Source: CAZMXS01 sp964570325 (GTDB lineage: Bacteria; Verrucomicrobiota; Kiritimatiellia; CAIQIC01; CAZMXS01). Taken from it: a stretch of 64,000 nucleotides of DNA. The stretch covers positions 1 through 64,000 of the forward strand of contig CAZMXS010000010.1 of NCBI GenBank assembly GCA_964570325.1. Direction: 5' to 3'. This document shows positions 1 through 7,775 of this stretch, piece by piece (position 1 is the stretch's first letter; the number at the start of each line of letters is the position of its first letter). Below the pieces are notes generated by a model. It was not told the DNA's origin, made no database searches, and worked only from the letters and a program-made list of their open reading frames with translations. The translations under genes and the position numbers were made by a program.

Positions 1-454
1 GAACGAAGCCGTTGGCCACGGCGTTGCTCAAGCTGATCCAGCCGATGTTGGCGCCCCAGGCGTAGCCGCTGAGGTTGCCGGTGTAGAGGTCCACCTTGGG
101 TTTGCCGTAATTGGTCTCGAACGTGATCCAGCCGATGTTGGCGCCCCAGGCGTAGCCGCTGAGGTTGCCGTTGCCGTCGTGGTTGACCCCGAAATCGTTG
201 GCGGCGGTGTTGCTGTAGCGGATGCCGTTGGTCGGCAGGCCGTTGCCAAGGTTGATCCAGCCGATGTTGGCGCCGTACATGTAGCCCCAGCACTTGAAAT
301 CGCCGATCACCGCGCCGTTGGTGATATCGCCGCGGGCGTTAATCCAGCCTACGTTCGCCCCGTAGGCGTACTTGTTGTCGGCGTTGATCGTGGAATCCGC
401 GAGCGCGACGGCGGCCGCGAGTAAAACTAAAAAGATAATCCCCAGAGATTTCAT
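1..454 (-). CDS. Exported YAWGANIGWI-repeat protein (5' part, runs off the window)
   Basis: The gene is read leftwards and its stop lies outside the window; 151 codons are visible. The ATG at 454-452 follows an AGAGGT ribosome-binding site at 466-461. Residues 1-19 (MKSLGIIFLVLLAAAVALA) look like a cleavable signal peptide, so the product is probably exported. The mature part carries an aromatic/glycine unit four times: YAYGANVGWI at 29-38, YMYGANIGWI at 58-67 and YAWGANIGWI at 101-110 and 131-140, the last two exactly 30 residues apart. I know this kind of motif from uncharacterised bacterial surface or secreted proteins, but no function is established to my knowledge. The rest is rich in Asn, Gly and Thr. 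The call as an exported repeat protein is firm; the role is unknown. Confidence 0.8.
   Translation of the reverse strand, partial: MKSLGIIFLVLLAAAVALADSTINADNKYAYGANVGWINARGDITNGAVIGDFKCWGYMYGANIGWINLGNGLPTNGIRYSNTAANDFGVNHDGNGNLSGYAWGANIGWITFETNYGKPKVDLYTGNLSGYAWGANIGWISLSNAVANGFV
34..170. repeat. Perfect 47-bp direct repeat inside the YAWGANIGWI gene
   Basis: Positions 34-80 and 124-170 are identical over 47 bp, with a 90-bp period. They encode the NLSGYAWGANIGWI segment twice. The identity extends to third codon positions, which points to recent duplication or gene conversion rather than convergent protein selection. Confidence 0.85.
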
Positions 455-651
455 GGCCCTACCTCTGTTTCTTATCATATTCCGCGGTTGTTTTTCTGTC
501 TACATTGAAAAAACTTGAAACAAGATCTGAATGGCACCGGGTCCGCCATGCGGACCCAGCCTGCCGTGCGCAAGGCGCTCCCCAACGGCATCGGTCCTGC
601 TTTCCATCCGTCGGTGAATTGTGTCCGTATGAAGAACAACGGCGCAATGTT

Positions 652-1410
652 ATGAAAGCCATTGATTTTACAAAGTTTAAGGACATTTCATACGACTCAT
701 TCCGCGTGCGCGCGTTGGATGATTCACTTTCAGACTATGAGAAAGTCGGATTCCCGGATGAATACCGCGCCGGGCGTGAGGAGGCGATTTTCGACGACAT
801 TTGTCGCAAACTGCCGCGTCTAACCCGACCGGGCGCCGCCATTGTGGACTTGGGGCCCGGCTGCGGCGGTTTGGCCCGCCGGATGATTGATCTTTGCCGC
901 CAATATGGCCACCGGCTGGCGCAGATTGATTGTCCCGAGATGCTGGCCAAGCTGCCGGAGGCGGCTTTTATCACCAAGGTGCCGGGCCGGTTTCCCGCCG
1001 ATTGCGGCGCGTTTGTCGCCGGCTGGCGCGAACAGACGGATTGCGTGCTGGCGTACAGTATCCTGCCCTGTGTGTTCGAGGACGGGAATATCTTTAATTT
1101 CATTGACACCGCGCTCAGTCTCCTGGCTCCGGGCGGCGCATGTCTGTTGGGTGATATTCCGAATGTCTCCAAGCGCAAACGGTTTTTCAGTTCCGCGGCG
1201 GGCATTCAATTCCATCAGCAGTTCATGGAGACCCGGGAACCGCCGCGGGTTGAGTTCAATACGCCGGAGCCGGGCAAGCTGGATGATGCGGTCGTGCTGG
1301 CGATTCTGGCGCGGTGCCGCGCGGCCGGGTTCGACGCCTTTGTTGTACCCCAGCCGCCGGAACTGCCGCTGGCCAACCGGCGGGAGGATGTGCTGGTGAT
1401 CAGGCCGTGA
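652..1410 (+). CDS. SAM-dependent methyltransferase-like protein
   Basis: The 252-residue product has a class I methyltransferase glycine motif, VDLGPGCGGLARRM, about residues 63-76, followed by an acidic/aliphatic strand (LAQIDCPEML), so it most likely binds S-adenosylmethionine. Next to a dTDP-aminosugar cluster, a sugar or glycan methyltransferase is the natural inference, but no substrate can be read from the sequence. The frame stays open upstream to about 505, but codon use and amino-acid composition there (many Arg, Cys and Pro) look non-coding, so I place the start at the ATG at 652, which begins MKAIDFTKFKD. No strong ribosome-binding site precedes it. The next gene starts 113 bp downstream, and the spacer holds a weak CAGT-type repeat at about 1450-1475. 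Confidence 0.7.
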   Translation: MKAIDFTKFKDISYDSFRVRALDDSLSDYEKVGFPDEYRAGREEAIFDDICRKLPRLTRPGAAIVDLGPGCGGLARRMIDLCRQYGHRLAQIDCPEMLAKLPEAAFITKVPGRFPADCGAFVAGWREQTDCVLAYSILPCVFEDGNIFNFIDTALSLLAPGGACLLGDIPNVSKRKRFFSSAAGIQFHQQFMETREPPRVEFNTPEPGKLDDAVVLAILARCRAAGFDAFVVPQPPELPLANRREDVLVIRP

Positions 1411-1523
1411 GGCGTGAGGTTGGAGGAGCGCTGTAAGGGAGCGGTGATCGTTAAACAGTAACCGGTGAGCAGTGGATGGGGTCAATAAACCGTAAGGAGC
1501 AGGCGGTGGATGGTGGCGGGAAC

Positions 1524-2537
1524 ATGCGGGTAAGCCGGTACACGGCGGAGCGGAAATCGGAATGGAATCGGTTTCTGGCCGGTTCCAAGAACGGAACATT
1601 CCTGTTTCACCGTGATTATATGGACTACCACGCGGACCGTTTCGAAGACTGGTCGCTGATCGTGCGCGATGCCGCCGGCGCGATCTGCGCGCTGCTGCCG
1701 GCCAGCCGGCAGGAGCGGTTGATCGTCAGCCATGGCGGGCTCACTTACGGCGGCTTCATCACCGGTCCGGATATGACCACGCCGCGCATGCTCGCCATTT
1801 TCAACGCGGTCGAGGACTGCCTGGGCGCGGCCGGCTTTGAAGGCTTGGTCTATAAATGTATACCGCATATTTATCACATCAGCCCGGCTGAAGAGGACGC
1901 CTACGCGCTTTTCGTGCGCGGCGCGCGGCTGTTCCGGCGCGATGTCTCAACCGCGGTGGACTGCCGGCGCCCGTTGCCGTACCAGGAGCGCCGCCGCCGG
2001 CGCCTGCAGAAAGCCCGCGCGGAAGGGCTGCGGGTGGCGGAAACAAACGCGTACCGCGCGTTCTGGCCGATCCTCGAAGCCAACCTGGCCGCGCGCCATG
2101 GCGTTCGGCCGGTGCATACGGCGGCCGAAATCGAAATGCTGGCCGGACGTTTTCCCGACCACATCAAATTGTTCGGCGCCTGGGCGGGCGCGGACCTGCT
2201 GGCGGGCGTGGTGGTGTATCTGACGCCCACTGTCTGCCACGTGCAATACAACGCCGCCACCGAAGCCGGTCGCGCGCGCGGGGCGCAGGATCTGATCATG
2301 GATGCCTTGATCGAGCGTTACCGCGACGCAAAGGCTTACGTGGATTTCGGCATCTCCACCGAGCAGGGCGGCCGTTGCCTGAACACCGGGCTGGTGGAAT
2401 ACAAAGAGGGCTTTGGCGGGCGGGCCGTGACCTACGATTTTTATGAATTGAGTTTGCCGCCGAAAGCAACAAAGCCCGCGGCGGCGGAATCCCTTGTGCA
2501 ACAGACGGCTTGGTTGCCCGCGTTAGCTTCGGTTTGA
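1524..2537 (+). CDS. GNAT/FemAB-type acyltransferase of a glycan cluster
   Basis: This 337-residue protein resembles the GNAT-fold acyltransferases that sit beside FdtA and DegT genes in O-antigen or S-layer glycan clusters. The start region (YTAERKSEWNRFLAGSKNGT, then FLFHRDYMDYHADRF) and the C-terminal part (GAQDLIMDALIERY, VDFGISTEQGG, NTGLVEYKEGFGG) match my memory of that family. It probably acetylates or aminoacylates the aminosugar made by the downstream enzymes. The ATG at 1524 follows GGTGGCGGG. An in-frame ATG at 1476 would add 16 residues that look unrelated. The stop lies 2 bp before the next gene, so the two are likely co-transcribed. The acyl donor and acceptor cannot be deduced. 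Confidence 0.75.
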   Translation: MRVSRYTAERKSEWNRFLAGSKNGTFLFHRDYMDYHADRFEDWSLIVRDAAGAICALLPASRQERLIVSHGGLTYGGFITGPDMTTPRMLAIFNAVEDCLGAAGFEGLVYKCIPHIYHISPAEEDAYALFVRGARLFRRDVSTAVDCRRPLPYQERRRRRLQKARAEGLRVAETNAYRAFWPILEANLAARHGVRPVHTAAEIEMLAGRFPDHIKLFGAWAGADLLAGVVVYLTPTVCHVQYNAATEAGRARGAQDLIMDALIERYRDAKAYVDFGISTEQGGRCLNTGLVEYKEGFGGRAVTYDFYELSLPPKATKPAAAESLVQQTAWLPALASV

Positions 2538-2539
2538 AA

Positions 2540-2959
2540 ATGAACACGGTGAACAGTTGTCGGCTGATCCAGCTTCCGCGCATCCCGGATGCGCGGGGCA
2601 ATCTGACGTTTATCGAGGAAATCCGGCACATCCCGTTCACCGTCCAGCGCGCCTACTGGATTTACGACGTCCCCGGCGGGGAGACGCGCGGCGGCCACGC
2701 CTTCCGGCATCAGGAGGAGTTTATCGTCGCGCTTTCGGGCAGTTTCGATGTCATGCTCGATGACGGCTGGCGCAAGCGCGTGGTTTCACTGAACCGTTCC
2801 TATCTGGGGTTGTATGTCCCGCCGCTGGTCTGGCGTCACCTGGAAAATTTCTCGACCAACGCCGTTTGCCTCGTGCTGTCGTCCTGGCCTTTCACGGAGG
2901 AGGATTATGTCCGCGATTACGGGGAATACACCCGTCTGCGCGCCGGTTCGGCCGCTTGA
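2540..2959 (+). CDS. FdtA/QdtA-like cupin, paralogue 1 (HAF variant)
   Basis: This 139-residue cupin belongs to the FdtA/QdtA/WxcM family of dTDP-4-keto-6-deoxyglucose 3,4-ketoisomerases. Hallmarks are RIPDARGNLTFIEE near the N-terminus, YDVPGGETRGGHAF about residues 48-61, EEFIVALSGSFDV, and a C-terminal FSTNAVCLVLSSWPF. In characterised FdtA the pair of catalytic histidines is in an HAH motif. Here the second His is Phe (GGHAFRHQ), so classical ketoisomerase activity is uncertain. The gene overlaps the next one, a second paralogue, by 53 bp, which suggests translational coupling. The start at ATG 2540 is 2 bp after the previous stop. A role in making a 3-amino-3,6-dideoxyhexose is inferred from context. 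Confidence 0.85.
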   Translation: MNTVNSCRLIQLPRIPDARGNLTFIEEIRHIPFTVQRAYWIYDVPGGETRGGHAFRHQEEFIVALSGSFDVMLDDGWRKRVVSLNRSYLGLYVPPLVWRHLENFSTNAVCLVLSSWPFTEEDYVRDYGEYTRLRAGSAA

Positions 2960-3377
2960 GCCGGTCCGGACCAGCGTGGACGACTGCCGCCTGCTGGACC
3001 TGCCGAAGATTGTGCGGCCCGAGGGACACATCACGCCGGTCGAGGAGGGGCGCGACCTGCCGTTTCACATCAGCCGGGTCTATTATCTTTACGACGTGCC
3101 CGGTGGCGCCGAGCGGGGCGGCCACGCCCACCGCCAACTGCAACAGTTCATCGTCGCCGTCATGGGCGCGTTCGATCTGGTGGTGGACGACGGCCGCCGC
3201 CGCCGCACCATCCCGCTCAACCGCGCCTACTATGGCGTCTATCTCCCGCCGATGATCTGGCGCGAACTGGTCAATTTCTCGTCGGGCGGCATTTGCGTGG
3301 TGTTGGCCTCGCAGCCGTACGACGAGGCCGACTACATCCGCGAGTATGAGGACTTCCTCCTGGAAAAGGCGCGATGA
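2907..3377 (+). CDS. fdtA: dTDP-4-oxo-6-deoxyglucose 3,4-ketoisomerase, paralogue 2 (FdtA/QdtA type)
   Basis: This 156-residue cupin keeps the canonical motif: YDVPGGAERGGHAHRQLQQF, with the HAH pair expected to be catalytic, followed by IVAVMGAFDLVVDDG and RAYYGVYLPPMIWREL. It should convert dTDP-4-oxo-6-deoxyglucose to the 3-oxo isomer, the step before transamination. Whether the product has gluco (QdtA) or galacto (FdtA) configuration cannot be told from the sequence. The ATG at 2907 has a strong GGAGGA site a few bases upstream and lies inside the preceding gene. A more upstream in-frame start at 2814 would give an unrelated Arg/Ser-rich leader. The stop overlaps the next ATG (ATGA), so all three genes form one operon. 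Confidence 0.88.
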   Translation: MSAITGNTPVCAPVRPLEPVRTSVDDCRLLDLPKIVRPEGHITPVEEGRDLPFHISRVYYLYDVPGGAERGGHAHRQLQQFIVAVMGAFDLVVDDGRRRRTIPLNRAYYGVYLPPMIWRELVNFSSGGICVVLASQPYDEADYIREYEDFLLEKAR

Positions 3378-4591
3378 AGGGCGGACCGCCAACGGCGGCC
3401 GGCTGGCCGCGGAGTGAAACCGGCTGGCCGGGCGCGGACCCGGCTGCGGCTTCCGTCCCGCCCGCCGACCGGATCCCCTTCACCGACCTGGCTGCCTTGC
3501 ACCGGAGCATTGCCGCGGAAATTGAGGCGGCCGGGCGGCGCGTCATGGAGCGCGGATGGTTCATTCTCGGACCGGAACTGGAACAGTTCGAGCGCCAGTT
3601 TGCCGCCTATTGCGAGCGGGCTTATGCCGTCGGCGTCGGCAATGGAACCGATGCCCTGGCGCTGGCGCTGCGGGCCTGCGGCATCGGCGCCGGCGATGAG
3701 GTCATCACGGTCGCGCACACGTTTATCGCCACCGCGTTGGCGATCTCCGCGTGCGGCGCGACGCCGGTTTTCGTGGACGTGGATCCCGCGACCCTGACTT
3801 TGGATCCGGACCGCGCGGCGGCGGCCGTCGGCGCGCGCACCCGCGCGATCATCCCGGTGCATCTCTACGGCCGGTGCGCGGACATGGACGCCATCGTCGC
3901 GCTTGCCCGCGACCGCAACCTGTGGGTGATCGAGGATGCCGCGCAGGCCCATGGCGCGACCTATAAGGGGCGCAAGGCCGGCAGCCTGGGCCATCTCGGT
4001 TGCTTCAGCTTTTACCCGACCAAGAATCTCGGCGCTTGCGGCGATGGCGGCGCGGTGGTGACGAGCGATCCGGAACTGGACCGGCGCCTGCGCCGGCTGC
4101 GCAATTACGGCCAAACCGTGAAATACCACCACGAAACCTCCGGCGTGAACAGCCGCCTCGACGAACTGCAGGCCGCGATTCTCAGCGTAAAATTGAAATA
4201 TCTCGACGGCTGGAACGCCGCCCGCGCGCGAATCGCGGCGGCCTATTTCCAATCGTTGGAAAACGACCTCATCCCCGGCGGCGCGCCGCCCCCGCAGGGT
4301 CACGCGCAGCACCTGTTCCCGATTCTCGCGGCGAACCGCGACGAATTGCAGGCGCGCCTTGCCGGGGAATCCATTCAGACACAGATTCATTATCCGCTGC
4401 CGGCTCATCTGCAGCCGGTCTATCGGAGCCTCCCGCATCGCCTCGGCGGCCCGCTGGCCGTGACGGAGCGGGTTGCCCGGCAGGAGTTGTCCCTGCCGTT
4501 GTTCCCGACCATGACGCGCAACCAGGCGGCGCGGGTGATCCGCGCGGTGAATGCCCATGCCCAGAGTAACCGTCGCCATCACGTCGTATAA
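3374..4591 (+). CDS. DegT/DnrJ/EryC1/StrS-family sugar aminotransferase (FdtB/QdtB-like)
   Basis: This 405-residue PLP enzyme is a typical sugar aminotransferase. It has GVGNGTDALALALRACGIG and TVAHTFIATALAI for cofactor and substrate binding, VIEDAAQAHGATYKG, and the Schiff-base lysine in FYPTKNLGACGDGGAVVT, followed by LRNYGQTVKYHHETSGVNSR. It most likely aminates the 3-oxo sugar made by the FdtA-like enzyme, giving dTDP-Fucp3N or dTDP-Quip3N. The first 30 or so residues are Pro/Gly-rich and not part of the family core, so a later start such as GTG or an internal codon is possible. ATGA overlap with the upstream gene supports the annotated ATG. It overlaps the glycosyltransferase downstream by 41 bp. 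Confidence 0.92.
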   Translation: MKGGPPTAAGWPRSETGWPGADPAAASVPPADRIPFTDLAALHRSIAAEIEAAGRRVMERGWFILGPELEQFERQFAAYCERAYAVGVGNGTDALALALRACGIGAGDEVITVAHTFIATALAISACGATPVFVDVDPATLTLDPDRAAAAVGARTRAIIPVHLYGRCADMDAIVALARDRNLWVIEDAAQAHGATYKGRKAGSLGHLGCFSFYPTKNLGACGDGGAVVTSDPELDRRLRRLRNYGQTVKYHHETSGVNSRLDELQAAILSVKLKYLDGWNAARARIAAAYFQSLENDLIPGGAPPPQGHAQHLFPILAANRDELQARLAGESIQTQIHYPLPAHLQPVYRSLPHRLGGPLAVTERVARQELSLPLFPTMTRNQAARVIRAVNAHAQSNRRHHVV

Positions 4592-5567
4592 TCACGCGGA
4601 CTACCTGGGCCCGGCGCTGGACAGCGCGCTCGCCCAGACCTACCGCGATTTCCGGATCATTGTCGCCGATGACGGCTCATCGGACCACAGCGTCGAGTTG
4701 GCGGAGCGTTACGCCGCGCGGCATCCGCGGATTGAGGTGCGGACGCATCCCGGCCGCGCGAATCGCGGAATCGCCGCCACCTCGAACCTTTGCGCCCGCG
4801 CGCCGGACGCCGAATATATCACCTGGCTCGACTCGGACGATCTTTGGTTCCCCGACACGCTGGCCCGGCGCGTGGCGTTCATGGAGACGCATCCGGAAAT
4901 CGCGCTCATGTGCGGCCACTACGCGATCATTGACCGCGCCGGCGCGGTCAAGAATCCACGGGCCGGACCGGACCTGACGCCGGAATGCCGCAACCCCCTG
5001 GCCCTGGTGCACGCGCTGGTCATGGGCTGCGTGATCGGCGCGCCGACCGTGATGGTTCGTCGGGATGTTTTCGAGGGATTAGGCCGGTTCGACGACCTGG
5101 TTTACTGCGACTGGGAATTATGGACGCGGATCGCGGCCCAGTGTCCGGTGGGGTTTCTCAACGAAGTGACCGTGATGTACCGGCGCCACGATCACAATTA
5201 TTCGAGCCATCTCAAGGTTGTGACCGACCTGGAAAACCGGCTGGCGGTGATCATGGCGCTGCGGGCGAAGGCGGCGGGATTCGGCGGGCTCCTCACGCAT
5301 CCGCGGATCCAGGCCGCGTTGCATCTGCAGGCCTGTTGCCTGCATTTCTGCCTCGGCCGGCGCGCCGCCGCCGCCGAGCACTTCGCGCGCGCGCTGGCGG
5401 CGGATGCCACGCTCTTCCATGACGGCGGAAAATACTTCGCGCAATGGCTGGCGGTGAATCCGCCGGTGGCGGCGCCGCGGAAGGATTTCCAGGCCTGGAT
5501 CGCGGATGCGTTGCGCGCGTATAGCGCGCCGCTCCGGGGTCGAGCGGACAAGGTGTCGGTCGCCTGA
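4551..5567 (+). CDS. Family 2 glycosyltransferase
   Basis: The 338-residue product starts with PRVTVAITSYNHADYLGPAL, a typical GT2/GT-A N-terminus, continues with IIVADDGSSDHS for nucleotide binding and has the DxD-type motif in TWLDSDDLWFP. A later YRRHDHNYS segment is typical of the same family. It presumably transfers a sugar from a nucleotide-activated donor to a growing glycan at the inner face of the membrane; no membrane helix is seen. The gene closes the glycan operon. Start codons at 4551 and 4557 are both possible; both lie inside the aminotransferase gene, so translation is probably coupled. No terminator hairpin is obvious in the 230 bp that follow. Confidence 0.88.
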   Translation: MPMPRVTVAITSYNHADYLGPALDSALAQTYRDFRIIVADDGSSDHSVELAERYAARHPRIEVRTHPGRANRGIAATSNLCARAPDAEYITWLDSDDLWFPDTLARRVAFMETHPEIALMCGHYAIIDRAGAVKNPRAGPDLTPECRNPLALVHALVMGCVIGAPTVMVRRDVFEGLGRFDDLVYCDWELWTRIAAQCPVGFLNEVTVMYRRHDHNYSSHLKVVTDLENRLAVIMALRAKAAGFGGLLTHPRIQAALHLQACCLHFCLGRRAAAAEHFARALAADATLFHDGGKYFAQWLAVNPPVAAPRKDFQAWIADALRAYSAPLRGRADKVSVA

Positions 5568-5773
5568 GCAATTTGCCGACCTTGAACTGCGGACCACGAC
5601 CAGCGCGGGTTGGGCGACATGGCCTGGGCGCGACCGTCAATGAGTTCCCCGCGTTCATCGTTTGGCCCGGAACGATAATCCTTTCAGGTGTGACGCGAGC
5701 CCGCTTTTATTTTTGGCGCGCCCACTTTGGAGGCTCCCGCGCGGGTGGGATTGGGCCGCGTGCCGCGAACAAC

Positions 5774-5794
5774 GTCGAACTTTGAACCTTGCAC
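5774..5794 (+). repeat. Three 7-nt TTGAA-type units upstream of aroE
   Basis: The units are GTCGAAC, TTTGAAC and CTTGCAC. Similar three-unit tracts lie directly before the REC-PP2C gene (43178) and argJ (49276). Here the tract ends 2 bp before the first palindrome of the aroE pair. Confidence 0.55.
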
Positions 5795-5796
5795 TT

Positions 5797-5846
5797 TTTT
5801 CCAATGATTGGAAAACTGCGCGCGGATTTTTCCAATGATTGGAAAA
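5797..5846. promoter_or_regulatory. Paired 19-bp palindromes upstream of aroE
   Basis: Two identical copies of TTTTCCAATGATTGGAAAA occupy 5797-5815 and 5828-5846. Each is a perfect dyad around a central G, and the centres (5806 and 5837) are 31 bp apart, close to three helical turns. The second copy ends 3 bp before the aroE ATG and fills the place of a Shine-Dalgarno site. The same arrangement with the same 31-bp spacing occurs before the MBOAT gene and dapA. An operator pair for a dimeric regulator binding one DNA face is the simplest reading; an RNA-level hairpin role is also possible. Confidence 0.7.
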
Positions 5847-5849
5847 CTT

Positions 5850-6707
5850 ATGGAAATCGGCGGTCACACCCGGGTTTACGCGGTGCTGGGGCATCCGGTC
5901 GGCCACACGCTTTCGCCGGCGATGCACAACGCGGCGTTCCGGCAGTTGGGCCTGGACGCGGTGTACGTGGCCTTTGATGTGGCGCCGGACCGCCTCGCGG
6001 AGGTGTTGCCGGCCCTGGCGGCGCTCGGCTGCGGCGGCGTGAACCTGACGGTGCCGCTCAAGGAGGCGGCGTACCGCCGGCTGGAGCGGCTCGACGAGAG
6101 CGCGCGCCTGCTGGGCGCGGTCAACACGGTTCAGTTCGCCGACGGCCGGCTGATCGGCCACAACACGGACGGCTACGGTTTCCTGAAGGCGGTAGAGGAG
6201 GCTTTTGGCCCGTGCATTCCGGGGCAGACGGTGTTCGTGCTCGGCAGCGGCGGCGCGGGCCGCGCCGTGGCGCTGGTCGCGGCGCAGGCGGGCGCGCGGG
6301 CGCTCACCCTCGCGGATATCGAGCCGATCCGCTCCCAGAAACTGGCCGGCGAGATACGCGACCGGTTCCCGGGCGTACGGGTGAAAGTGCTGGTCGAACC
6401 GGCCGAGTGGGCGCCGGCGGCGCGCCAGGCGGACCTGGTGGTGCAGGCAACGCCGCTGGGCATGAAGCCGACCGACGCCGCGCCGCTCGAACCCGCGGCT
6501 TTCCGGGCGGGCCAGCGGGCGTTTGACCTGGTGTACATGTATCCGGAAACCGTGTTCATGCGGGCGGCGCGCGCCGGCGGCGCGGAGGCCGTGAATGGGC
6601 TGGGGATGTTGCTGCACCAGGGCGCCCGGGCGTTTCAGATCTGGACCGGCCGCGCGCCGGCGCTGGACGCCATGCGGGCGGCGCTGGAGCAAAAGGTCTA
6701 TTCATGA
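5850..6707 (+). CDS. aroE: Shikimate dehydrogenase (NADP+)
   Basis: AroE reduces 3-dehydroshikimate to shikimate in the chorismate pathway. The 285-residue protein has the substrate site HTLSPAMHN, the catalytic-lysine motif GGVNLTVPLKE, the partner aspartate in GHNTDGYGF, a Rossmann loop VLGSGGAGRA, and a C-terminal NGLGMLLHQGARAFQIWTG. The ATG at 5850 gives the usual family N-terminus (TRVYAVLGHPVGHTLSP). A further ATG at 5808 lies inside the palindrome array and would add residues encoded by the repeat, so I reject it. There is no Shine-Dalgarno site because the palindrome runs up to the start codon. The stop overlaps the next gene by ATGA. Confidence 0.97.
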   Translation: MEIGGHTRVYAVLGHPVGHTLSPAMHNAAFRQLGLDAVYVAFDVAPDRLAEVLPALAALGCGGVNLTVPLKEAAYRRLERLDESARLLGAVNTVQFADGRLIGHNTDGYGFLKAVEEAFGPCIPGQTVFVLGSGGAGRAVALVAAQAGARALTLADIEPIRSQKLAGEIRDRFPGVRVKVLVEPAEWAPAARQADLVVQATPLGMKPTDAAPLEPAAFRAGQRAFDLVYMYPETVFMRAARAGGAEAVNGLGMLLHQGARAFQIWTGRAPALDAMRAALEQKVYS

Positions 6708-7531
6708 CGATTGCGTTCGATCCGTTCATGTTCTGGTATCTGACCGGCTGCGTCTTTTTCTTCGGCGCCTGCACCGGCAGCTTCCTGAATGTCTGCATCT
6801 ACCGGATCCCGCGCGGCGAATCGGTGGTCCATCCGCGTTCGCACTGCCCGCATTGCGGGAAGATGATCGTCTGGCACGACAACATCCCGCTGTTCAGCTT
6901 TTTGATCCTGGGCGCGCGCTGCCGGCATTGCCGGGGGCCGATCGCGCCGCGCTATTTTCTGGTGGAGTTGCTGACGGCGATCCTGTTCACGCTGGTCTGG
7001 TTCCGGTATGGCGTGGACGCGCGCACGCCGATCTATTGGTTTGTGCTTTCCGGCCTGGTCATGGGCACGTTTGTGGATTTCGAGCACATGATTATTCCGG
7101 ATCGCGTAACATTGGGCGGCATCCTGTTCGGCTTCATCGGCAGCGCGCTGGTCCCGGCTTTGCACGGCGTCACCGGCGTGCGGACGAGCCTGGAGGAGGC
7201 GCTGATCGGCTGCGGGGTAGGGGTCGGCTTGTTGTGGGGCGTGGCGATCGGCGGCAAGCTGGCTTTCCGCAAGGACGCGATGGGGTTTGGCGACGTGAAG
7301 CTGATGGGCGCGATCGGCGCATTCTTCGGCTGGCAGGCGGTGATCTTCACGGTGTTTCTGTCGTCGCTGCTCGGATCGCTGGTCGGAATCGGCCTGATTG
7401 CCGCCGGGAAGAAGGAATGGCAGAGCCGGATTCCCTATGGCCCGTATATCGCGCTCTCGGCCATTGTCTGGATGCTCTATGGCCAGTTTTGGCTGGAACT
7501 GTACCGCCGCTGGATAAGCGGCTTTCAGTGA
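6704..7531 (+). CDS. pilD: Type IV prepilin peptidase / N-methyltransferase
   Basis: This polytopic inner-membrane aspartyl protease cleaves the leader peptide of type IV pilins or type II secretion pseudopilins and methylates the new N-terminus. The 275-residue protein has the N-terminal domain GACTGSFLNVCIYRIPRGE, two zinc CxxC pairs (CPHC and CRHC), and both catalytic aspartate motifs, one in VDFEHMIIPDRV and one in GFGDVKLMGAIG. About seven or eight hydrophobic segments are visible. It overlaps aroE by 4 bp, an operon with shikimate biosynthesis that has no obvious functional logic; pilin genes must lie elsewhere. PilD is the common symbol; GspO would be equally valid. Confidence 0.95.
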   Translation: MTIAFDPFMFWYLTGCVFFFGACTGSFLNVCIYRIPRGESVVHPRSHCPHCGKMIVWHDNIPLFSFLILGARCRHCRGPIAPRYFLVELLTAILFTLVWFRYGVDARTPIYWFVLSGLVMGTFVDFEHMIIPDRVTLGGILFGFIGSALVPALHGVTGVRTSLEEALIGCGVGVGLLWGVAIGGKLAFRKDAMGFGDVKLMGAIGAFFGWQAVIFTVFLSSLLGSLVGIGLIAAGKKEWQSRIPYGPYIALSAIVWMLYGQFWLELYRRWISGFQ

Positions 7532-7775
7532 CCCGTAATCCGTGAACGGCGGTCCTTAATCGGCTCAACTGGTCCGCGTTGACCGGGGTCTCTCTGGCGG
7601 TCTATCGGGGTCGGCGTTGCGGCAACTTCGGCCGCTGATTACGACCCACGCCACCCCCGCGTCGGACGGCGGCCAACCAGAAAAAATAAGCGGCCGCGCA
7701 CAATTTCGCTTGTCATTCGAAAAAACCATGCCAAAGAATATCGCGCGTTTATCCCAAAACAGGGAGGGAGTTGTA

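Noticed and set aside
505..651. N-terminal extension of the methyltransferase gene
   Set aside because: Amino-acid composition is unlike the rest of the protein and the family core begins after 652; the stretch is probably a leader.
1450..1475. CAGTAACCGGTGAGCAGTG tract before the GNAT gene
   Set aside because: It recalls dispersed CAGT-type repeats seen in other genomes, but only about two degenerate units are present, too little to claim an array.
4249..4259. CCAATCGTTGG inside the DegT aminotransferase gene
   Set aside because: Imperfect, single and within conserved coding sequence; no partner at 31 bp.
5573..5785. Short open frame between the GT2 gene and aroE
   Set aside because: No similarity to a family I know, no ribosome-binding site, and it ends in the 7-nt repeat tract.
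7530..7552. CCGTAATCCGTGA after pilD
   Set aside because: Only two degenerate CCGTAA-type units; not separable from chance.
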